From contig JBFKAV010000057.1 of the NCBI GenBank assembly GCA_041621405.1, positions 1-19,205 on the forward strand: 19,205 nucleotides of DNA, read 5' to 3'. Shown piece after piece: positions 9,092 to 14,043 of this stretch. Every line of letters begins with the position of its first letter. Position 1 is the stretch's first letter. A program made the translations under genes and the position numbers. The DNA comes from JBFKAV01 sp041621405. GTDB lineage: Bacteria > Pseudomonadota > Alphaproteobacteria > Rhodobacterales > Rhodobacteraceae. The notes under the pieces are model-generated. The model was not told where the DNA came from and searched no databases. It saw nothing but the letters and a program-made list of their open reading frames with translations.

Positions 9092-9296
9092 TGAAAACGG
9101 CGGATTGGGATGCTGCCACCGCCCAATCCGCCGCCCTCGTCCCATTTCTGGGCTGTCCGGCTTCGCGCTTCACCTGGGGGGATGCTGCTCACGCGCGCGC
9201 CGGATCTCTTCGATCGATGAAAGCGGGTGCCTGTATGAAACCTGACTTTGGTCGCCTTGTTCGGGGTTCTATGTGCCCCTCATCTGTCCCGTCCTC
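9092..9296 (-). ncRNA. upsM: UpsM-like sRNA (mraZ 5' leader)
   Basis: Transcription from the -10 element at 9303-9308 would begin near 9296 and run about 205 nt to an intrinsic terminator at 9094-9133, 34 nt short of the mraZ start codon. In Rhodobacter sphaeroides the dcw cluster has an unusually long 5' leader that yields UpsM, an abundant Hfq-bound sRNA of about 206 nt, by premature termination. Position, length and terminator placement match closely. Nucleotide identity to known UpsM was not tested, so the symbol rests on synteny and architecture. The ends are predictions. Confidence 0.72.
9094..9133 (-). terminator. intrinsic terminator inside the mraZ leader
   Basis: A perfect 12-bp stem on the minus strand: CGGCGGATTGGG pairs with CCCAATCCGCCG across a 12-nt loop, followed directly by TTTTCATT. 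This is a textbook Rho-independent terminator placed before mraZ, so most transcripts should stop here and only read-through reaches the seven dcw genes. Confidence 0.85.
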
Positions 9297-9302
9297 ATCG
9301 TG

Positions 9303-9308
9303 CTAATA
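9303..9308 (-). promoter_or_regulatory. -10 element of the UpsM/dcw promoter
   Basis: TATTAG on the minus strand lies about 205 nt before the leader terminator, the spacing expected for an UpsM-size transcript. No good -35 hexamer stands at 17 nt: TTCCAT is found at 18 nt, and TTGATT at an overly long 23 nt. The promoter may be weak or activator-dependent. The transcription start was not mapped. Confidence 0.5.
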
Positions 9309-9317
9309 GGGATGCCA

Positions 9318-9349
9318 TGGGAATTCATGGAAATCAACTGGAAATCGAC
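9318..9349. promoter_or_regulatory. candidate MraZ operator (three direct repeats)
   Basis: On the plus strand TGGGAATTCA (9318-9327), TGGAAATCAAC (9328-9338) and TGGAAATCGAC (9339-9349) form three head-to-tail repeats beginning TGGRA with 10- and 11-bp periods, one helical turn each. MraZ of Escherichia coli binds three TGGGN repeats separated by 5 nt. The array sits just upstream of the -10 element, covering the -35 region, as expected for autorepression. Two repeats have TGGA instead of TGGG. Confidence 0.6.
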
Positions 9350-9792
9350 CGACCGGAACCGAAGTGACGGTACGACGGCCCCTAGAGTACGGAACGGCGC
9401 ATCTAATTCAAGGCAAGATCGTCCGCAGATGGTGGTTTGCACTCGAAGTGACACAACATATCGGTAGACTGGCAGATCTCCGGTTTCTCCCATTTTTTCC
9501 CGAAGATCCAACCAAAATGCCCTACTCCAGGGCCCAACTTGCCACTTCGGACCCGAGAATGGGTTGGAAATCAGCCCAATTCCCGACTCATGATTCGGTG
9601 TGTGTTCGGCCCGGTCCCATGAAATCCCAGGCACCGACTCTCGACCCGGTTGTTCTTGCGGAACCGCCGCCGGCCGCTGGATTCGTGCGAAACCGAAAGC
9701 CAGTCCGTGCCGCATCCTTCCCATTCTGCCCCCGTTCCGGGCACAATGCTCAAGATCCAAGCAAGACATATTCAAGAAAACATATGCGGATG
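9350..9792. other. intergenic stretch without a recognised gene
   Basis: These bases lie between the mraZ promoter and the sRNA upstream sites. The composition is clearly more AT-rich than the surrounding genes. The open frames here give low-complexity translations without domain character and lack ribosome binding sites, so I call no gene. Points of note are a near-perfect 16-bp palindrome at 9583-9598 (CCGACTCATGATTCGG, 14 of 16 positions symmetric), four GANTC sites at 9585-9684, and a T6 run at 9493-9498. It could hold regulatory sites or an unrecognised RNA. Confidence 0.5.
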
Positions 9793-9835
9793 CTGCATAG
9801 CAGCATTGCGTCCGTCAGGTATTGTGCACTCGCAG
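9793..9835. promoter_or_regulatory. pair of CTGC/GCAG dyads (PhaR-like sites)
   Basis: CTGC-ATA-GCAG at 9793-9803 is the core of a perfect dyad (ATGCTGC-ATA-GCAGCAT, 9790-9806). GTGC-ACTC-GCAG at 9824-9835 is the same arrangement with one changed base and overlaps the -35 element of the downstream promoter. CTGC-N3/4-GCAG is, from memory, the pattern bound by the polyhydroxyalkanoate-responsive repressor PhaR in Paracoccus and Rhodobacter. Assignment to PhaR is inference from the motif alone. Confidence 0.4.
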
Positions 9836-9849
9836 CATAGGCGTATGTT
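9822..9849 (+). promoter_or_regulatory. promoter of the cuckoo-type sRNA
   Basis: TTGTGC (9822-9827) and TATGTT (9844-9849) are separated by 16 nt and would start transcription near 9856. Relatives of this sRNA are driven by RpoHI/RpoHII in Rhodobacter sphaeroides; the hexamers here do not by themselves tell sigma-70 from a heat-shock sigma factor. Confidence 0.45.
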
Positions 9850-9855
9850 TGGGTG

Positions 9856-10003
9856 CAACGGCGGGTGCAGCGCACTTGCCCAGGAAATCAGAAAGCCCTC
9901 CTCCTCCCTGGGTTTTCTGTTTCCGGCGGCGGCCTCTCCTCCTCCCTGGGGCCGCCGTCATTCCTTCGGGCCGGAGCTTCCACGCTCCGGCCCGCTTTCT
10001 TTT
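9856..10003 (+). ncRNA. CcsR/cuckoo-type sRNA with CCUCCUCCC loops
   Basis: Three consecutive hairpins define this RNA. Hairpin 1 has arms CAGAAAGCC (9889-9897) and GGTTTTCTG (9911-9919) with one G-U pair and loop CTCCTCCTCCCTG. Hairpin 2 has arms GGCGGCGGCC (9925-9934) and GGCCGCCGTC (9950-9959) and loop TCTCCTCCTCCCTGG. Hairpin 3 is the intrinsic terminator. Two CCUCCUCCC loops followed by a terminator is the defining plan of the CcsR/cuckoo RNAs of Rhodobacterales and related groups, stress-induced Hfq-bound RNAs whose loops can pair with Shine-Dalgarno-like G-rich sequences. Only one copy is seen, without the small DUF1127 gene that often precedes the CcsR array. The 5' end is uncertain; a processed form of about 115 nt beginning near hairpin 1 is also plausible. 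Confidence 0.78.
9968..10003 (+). terminator. intrinsic terminator of the cuckoo-type sRNA
   Basis: A perfect 10-bp stem, GGGCCGGAGC (9968-9977) and GCTCCGGCCC (9984-9993), with loop TTCCAC, is followed by GCTTTCTTTT. The T-rich tail exists only in the plus direction, so it ends the sRNA rather than uvrD, which reads toward it on the other strand. Confidence 0.88.
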
Positions 10004-10049
10004 CCGCGGTCCGCAATGAGAAATGCAAAATGCCAGAGGCGGCCAGCGC

Positions 10050-12413
10050 TCAGAACGGCACGTCGTCGGCCCGCTCGGCCGCCACCAGGAAGCGGGCCAC
10101 AACCTTCTTCTGGCCGGCCTTGTCAAAGGCGATGTCGAGCTTGTCGCCCTCGATTCCCGTCACCGCGCCGTAGCCGAACTTCTGGTGGAACACCCGGTCG
10201 CCCTCAGCGAAGGCCGACACGGCGTCGAGATCGATCGTGACGTTGCGCGACTCCTTCGGCTGCGCCACCCCACGTTCGGCCGCGCGCGCCTGCATCCGCT
10301 TCCAGCCGGGGGAGTTGTAGACATTGGCCGAGGCTACGCGCGCCTCCATCGTCGCCGCCATCCCCGCCGCGCCATAGCCGCCGCCATAAAGTCCGGGCGG
10401 CGTCAGCACCTCGACGTGATCCTCCGGCAGCTCATCGATGAAGCGCGAGGGCAGTTGGCTCTGCCACTGGCCATAGACCCGCCGATTGGCCGCGAACGAG
10501 ATCGTGCAGAGCTCCTGGGCCCGGGTGATCCCGACGTAGGCGAGCCGGCGCTCCTCCTCGAGGCCCTTGAGCCCGTTCTCGTCCATGCTGCGCTGGCTCG
10601 GGAAAAGGCCGTCCTCCCAGCCCGGCAGAAACACCGCAGGAAACTCGAGCCCCTTGGCGGCGTGCAAGGTCATGATCGAGACCTTGGCCTCCCCCTCGTC
10701 GGTCTCGTTGTCCATGATCAGTGCGACATGCTCGAGGAAGCCCTGCAGCGTGTCGAATTCCTCGAGCGCCTTCACAAGCTCCTTGAGGTTCTCCAGCCGC
10801 CCCGGCGCCTCCGGCGTCTTCTCGTTCTGCCACATCGCCGTGTAGCCGGATTCCTCGAGGATCGTCTCGGCAAGCGCCACGTGGTTCCCGCCGGCGTCGA
10901 GCGCCGCGCCGTGCCAGCGCCCGAAGCCCGCGAGCAGCGCCTGAAGCTCCGCCTTGGCCTTGCCGGTGAGATCGCCCGCGGCCAGCACCAGCCGCGCGCC
11001 CTCGACGAGCGACACGCCGTTCGCGCGCGCCGCCACCTGCATCTTCTGGATCGCCTTGTCGCCCAGGCCGCGCTTCGGCACGTTGACGATCCGCTCGAAG
11101 GCCAGGTCGTCGTCCGGGCTGACGGCGACGCGGAAATAGGCCATTGCGTCGCGGATCTCCAGCCGCTCGTAAAAGCGCGGGCCGCCGATCACCCGGTAGG
11201 GCAGGCCGATCGTCAGGAACCGGTCCTCGAAGGCCCGCATCTGGTGGCTGGCCCGGACCAGGATCGCGCATTCGTCCAGCCGGTAGGGCCGCATCCCCCG
11301 CGTGCCCTGGCCCATCGCCTCGAGCTCCTCGCCGATCCAGCGCGCCTCCTCCTCGCCGTCCCAATGGCCGATAAGGCGGAGCTTCTCGCCGCCGTTTGCC
11401 TCGGTCCAGAGCGTCTTGCCGAGCCGCCCCTTGTTCGCGGTGATGAGCCCCGAGGCGGCACCCAGGATGTGCGGCGTCGAGCGGTAGTTCTGCTCCAGCC
11501 GGATCACCTGCGCGCCCGGGAAATCCTTCTCGAAGCGCAGGATGTTGCCCACCTCGGCGCCGCGCCAGCCGTAGATCGACTGGTCGTCGTCGCCGACGCA
11601 GCAGATGTTCTTGTGGCCGCCCGCCAGCAGGCGCAGCCAGAGATACTGGGCGACGTTGGTGTCCTGGTATTCGTCGACGAGGATGTAACGGAACCAGCGG
11701 CGGTACTGCGCCAGCACGTCCTCGTGGCGCTGTAAGATCGTCACGCAGTGCAGCAGCAGGTCGCCAAAATCGGCCGCGTTCAGCGTGCGCAGCCGGTCCT
11801 GGTACTGGGCGTAGAGTTCGCCGCCCATGTGGTTGAACCCGCCTGCCTCGGCTTCGGGCAGCGATTCGGGCGTCCAGGCACGGTTCTTCCATCGGTCGAT
11901 CAGCGCCGCGAGCTGGCGCGCGGGCCAACGCTTCTCGTCGATGTTGGCGGCGAGGATCAGCTGCTTCAGGAGCCGCACCTGGTCGTCGGTGTCGAGGATC
12001 GTGAAGGTGGGCTTCAGCCCGACGAGCTCGGCGTGCCGGCGAAGGAGCTTCACCGAGATCGCGTGGAAGGTGCCGAGCCAGGGCATCCCCTCGACGGTCT
12101 CTCCCAGGAGCCGGCCCACCCGCTCCTTCATCTCGCGCGCGGCCTTGTTGGTGAAGGTGACGGCGAGGATCTCGTTCGGCCGGGCGCGGCCCCGGTGCAG
12201 CAGATGCGCGATCCGCGTGGTCAGCGCCTTGGTCTTGCCCGTCCCGGCGCCGGCCAGCATCAGCACCGGCCCATCCAATGCCTCCACCGCCTGCCGCTGC
12301 GCCGGGTTGAGCTCGTCGAGATAGGGCGCACCCCGCGCCGCCATCGCGCGTTGCGACAGCGGCTGCCGCGCCGCGGCGTCCTCGAAGGCGTCCTGCTCGT
12401 CGTAGCTGCTCAT
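10050..12413 (-). CDS. uvrD: ATP-dependent DNA helicase UvrD/PcrA
   Basis: A 787-residue superfamily 1A 3'-5' helicase for nucleotide-excision and mismatch repair and for clearing stalled replication or transcription complexes. Motifs in order: Q-motif region LNPAQRQAV (35-43), Walker A GAGTGKT (55-61), TFTNKAAREMKERV (86-99), DEYQDTN (247-253), GDDDQSIYGWRGA (274-286), NYRST a little later, TMHAAKGLEF near 580 and RLAYVGITRAQ near 620-630. The last 50 residues contain FHQKFGYGAV, the UvrD/PcrA C-terminal Tudor-like module. The frame stays open a further 131 codons upstream, but the ATG at 12413 fits the family and leaves room for the promoter and SOS box. It stands alone, with no co-directional neighbour close by. 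Confidence 0.95.
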   Translation of the reverse strand: MSSYDEQDAFEDAAARQPLSQRAMAARGAPYLDELNPAQRQAVEALDGPVLMLAGAGTGKTKALTTRIAHLLHRGRARPNEILAVTFTNKAAREMKERVGRLLGETVEGMPWLGTFHAISVKLLRRHAELVGLKPTFTILDTDDQVRLLKQLILAANIDEKRWPARQLAALIDRWKNRAWTPESLPEAEAGGFNHMGGELYAQYQDRLRTLNAADFGDLLLHCVTILQRHEDVLAQYRRWFRYILVDEYQDTNVAQYLWLRLLAGGHKNICCVGDDDQSIYGWRGAEVGNILRFEKDFPGAQVIRLEQNYRSTPHILGAASGLITANKGRLGKTLWTEANGGEKLRLIGHWDGEEEARWIGEELEAMGQGTRGMRPYRLDECAILVRASHQMRAFEDRFLTIGLPYRVIGGPRFYERLEIRDAMAYFRVAVSPDDDLAFERIVNVPKRGLGDKAIQKMQVAARANGVSLVEGARLVLAAGDLTGKAKAELQALLAGFGRWHGAALDAGGNHVALAETILEESGYTAMWQNEKTPEAPGRLENLKELVKALEEFDTLQGFLEHVALIMDNETDEGEAKVSIMTLHAAKGLEFPAVFLPGWEDGLFPSQRSMDENGLKGLEEERRLAYVGITRAQELCTISFAANRRVYGQWQSQLPSRFIDELPEDHVEVLTPPGLYGGGYGAAGMAATMEARVASANVYNSPGWKRMQARAAERGVAQPKESRNVTIDLDAVSAFAEGDRVFHQKFGYGAVTGIEGDKLDIAFDKAGQKKVVARFLVAAERADDVPF

Positions 12414-12443
12414 GGCGCGCAATCTAGCCTGCCCGGCGGCCGA

Positions 12444-12474
12444 ATTAAAGAATTGTTCGCACTTCGTTCGCCAA
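12444..12474 (-). promoter_or_regulatory. uvrD promoter
   Basis: On the minus strand TTGGCG (12469-12474) and TTTAAT (12444-12449) lie 19 nt apart, with TCTTTA as a poorer -10 at 17 nt. The pair stands 31 nt before the uvrD start codon. The LexA box lies between the two hexamers, which supports the placement. Confidence 0.45.
12455..12469. promoter_or_regulatory. LexA/SOS box, GTTC-N7-GTTC
   Basis: GTTC (12455-12458), seven bases, GTTC (12466-12469): an exact match to the direct-repeat SOS box bound by LexA in alphaproteobacteria such as Rhodobacter sphaeroides. It starts 42 nt upstream of the uvrD ATG and overlaps the promoter core, so LexA binding should repress uvrD until DNA damage. Confidence 0.8.
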
Positions 12475-12555
12475 CCGCTGCCGGTTGCGAGATACCCCAC
12501 CTTCCGCGCCGACGCGTACAGACATGCCGGCCCGGTCGTACCTGCGTCAGCCCAC

Positions 12556-12584
12556 TTGCCTCGCGTCGGGTGGGCGCGCATAAC
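12556..12584 (+). promoter_or_regulatory. promoter of the hydroxy-acid dehydrogenase gene
   Basis: TTGCCT (12556-12561) and CATAAC (12579-12584) are spaced by 17 nt. The -10 ends only 7 nt before the ATG at 12592, so the transcript would begin at or one base before the start codon, and no Shine-Dalgarno sequence is present. This predicts a leaderless mRNA. Confidence 0.5.
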
Positions 12585-12591
12585 CGCCGGA

Positions 12592-13752
12592 ATGCCGCTG
12601 CCCGACACCGCCCATCTCGACGCCCGCTTCCCCGCGCTCAGCGACCTCCGCGCCCGGGCCCGTGCCCGCATTCCGCATTTCGTCTGGGAATATCTCGACA
12701 GCGGCACCGGCACCGAGTCCACGCTCCGCCGGAACCGCGACGCGCTCGACCGGATCCGCCTGCGCCCCTCGATCCTGCACGGCGAGGTCAAGCCCGACCT
12801 CGCCACCCGCTTGCTCGGCCGCGACTATCCCTTGCCCCTCGGCATCGCGCCGGTCGGCATGTCGGGCCTGGTCTGGCCCGATGCCGAGCGCCAACTCGCC
12901 CGCGTCGCGGCCGAAGCGGGCCTGCCCTACTGCCTCTCCACCGTGGCGAGCCGCACGCCCGAGGAGGTCGGCCCGCACGCCGGCGGCCAGGGCTGGTTCC
13001 AGCTCTACCCGCCCCGCGACCCCGGCATCCGCGCCGACATCCTGAAGCGCGCGAAGGACGCGGGCTTTCACACGCTCGTGCTCACCGCCGACGTTCCGGT
13101 CGCCTCGCGCCGCGAGCGACAGATCCGGGGCGGTCTCACGAACCCGCCGAAGCTCACGCCGCGGCTTCTGGCCCAGGTCGCGCGCTGCCCGGCCTGGGCG
13201 CTCGGGACCCTTCGGACCGGCATGCCGCGGATGCGGCTGATGGAGGGCTATTCCGAGAACCGCTCGGCGCTGCCCTCGAACCAGCACATCGGCTACCTCC
13301 TGCGCACCTCCCCCGACTGGGCCTACCTCGCCGAGCTCCGCGCCGCCTGGGAGGGGCCGCTCGTGGTCAAGGGCGTGCTCGGCGCCGAGGACGCCCGCCG
13401 CCTGAAGCAGGAAGGGGCCGACGCCATCTGGGTCTCGAACCATGCCGGCCGGCAGTTCGACGCCGCCCCGGCCACGATCGAGGCGCTGCCGGCGATCCGC
13501 GAGGCCGTCGGTCCGGGCTTCCCGCTGATCTTCGATTCCGGCATCGAGTCCGGCCTCGACGTGCTGCGCGCACTGGCCCTCGGTGCCGACTTCGTGATGC
13601 TCGGTCGCGCCCCGCACTACGGCCTCGCCGCCCTGGGCCCCCTGGGCGCTGCCCATGCGCTCCACATCCTCAAGGCCGACATGCTTTCCTGCATGGGCCA
13701 GATGGGGGCGCGATCCTTTGCCGACCTCGCACCCCGGCTCATCCTCTTCTGA
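12592..13752 (+). CDS. FMN-dependent alpha-hydroxy-acid (L-lactate type) dehydrogenase
   Basis: A 386-residue TIM-barrel flavoenzyme of the LldD/glycolate oxidase/mandelate dehydrogenase family, the normal length for the group. It oxidises an (S)-2-hydroxy acid, probably L-lactate to pyruvate, passing electrons to the respiratory chain or oxygen. The FMN-binding PLGIAPVG (82-89), QLYPPRDP (137-144), flavin-contacting Lys260, the active-site segment SNHAGRQFD (282-290) with base His284, and the phosphate-binding DSGIESGLDV (315-324) and GRAPHYGL (338-345) are visible. Two positions depart from the common SNHGGRQ and DGGxRxGxD patterns. The frame is open to 12412, but the ATG at 12592 gives the family N-terminus. 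Exact substrate and electron acceptor cannot be read from sequence, so no symbol is given. Confidence 0.88.
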   Translation: MPLPDTAHLDARFPALSDLRARARARIPHFVWEYLDSGTGTESTLRRNRDALDRIRLRPSILHGEVKPDLATRLLGRDYPLPLGIAPVGMSGLVWPDAERQLARVAAEAGLPYCLSTVASRTPEEVGPHAGGQGWFQLYPPRDPGIRADILKRAKDAGFHTLVLTADVPVASRRERQIRGGLTNPPKLTPRLLAQVARCPAWALGTLRTGMPRMRLMEGYSENRSALPSNQHIGYLLRTSPDWAYLAELRAAWEGPLVVKGVLGAEDARRLKQEGADAIWVSNHAGRQFDAAPATIEALPAIREAVGPGFPLIFDSGIESGLDVLRALALGADFVMLGRAPHYGLAALGPLGAAHALHILKADMLSCMGQMGARSFADLAPRLILF

Positions 13753-13850
13753 GCGCCGGAACTGCAAGGTGGGTCGAGGCGTGGCCCCGGCTTTACCCTC
13801 GACCAGAGACGCCCCGAGGCTGAATTGGCCGCAAGTACAGCAGCCCCCAA

Positions 13851-13878
13851 GGCGCCGCGCGGGCACCCGCGCGGCGCC
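13851..13878. repeat. perfect GC-only inverted repeat upstream of pyc
   Basis: Arms GGCGCCGCGCGGG (13851-13863) and CCCGCGCGGCGCC (13866-13878) are exact complements with CA between them. No T-tract follows on either strand, so it is not a standard intrinsic terminator, though it may protect or pause transcripts leaving the dehydrogenase gene. The inner 10-nt arms recur exactly at 17986-18006. Confidence 0.8.
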
Positions 13879-13986
13879 ACGCCCAACGCCGGAAAAGCGG
13901 GCCCTGCCCGCGCCGGCCGAGGACGGGAGCGCCGCCGTCCCCCGCGGGCGCCGTCGCAATTCCACCGCAACCGGTCCGAATGGGGA

Positions 13987-14014
13987 TTGCGCCGCAATGC
14001 GGCAACCCTAGAGT
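13987..14014 (+). promoter_or_regulatory. putative pyc promoter with internal dyad
   Basis: TTGCGC (13987-13992) and TAGAGT (14009-14014), 16 nt apart, are the best promoter-like pair before pyc. A perfect dyad GCCGCA-A-TGCGGC (13991-14003) fills the spacer and is a plausible repressor operator. The -10 is poor, so this is tentative. Confidence 0.35.
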
Positions 14015-14043
14015 GCGCGCATCCGCCTGGGAGGATGCCGCCG

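Noticed and set aside
9324..9337. FNR/FnrL-like box (TTCAT-N4-ATCAA, one mismatch)
   Set aside because: A one-mismatch match is expected by chance about once in a window of this size, and the bases are better explained by the tandem TGGRA repeats.
9269..9775. 168-codon open frame on the minus strand in the mraZ-uvrD spacer
   Set aside because: It overlaps the predicted promoter and operator and has no domain-like pattern, no ribosome binding site and no codon character of the neighbouring genes.
9059..10049. RNase P RNA gene as filler of the spacer
   Set aside because: The conserved core strings of bacterial RNase P RNA, such as GAGGAAAGTCC, are absent on both strands.
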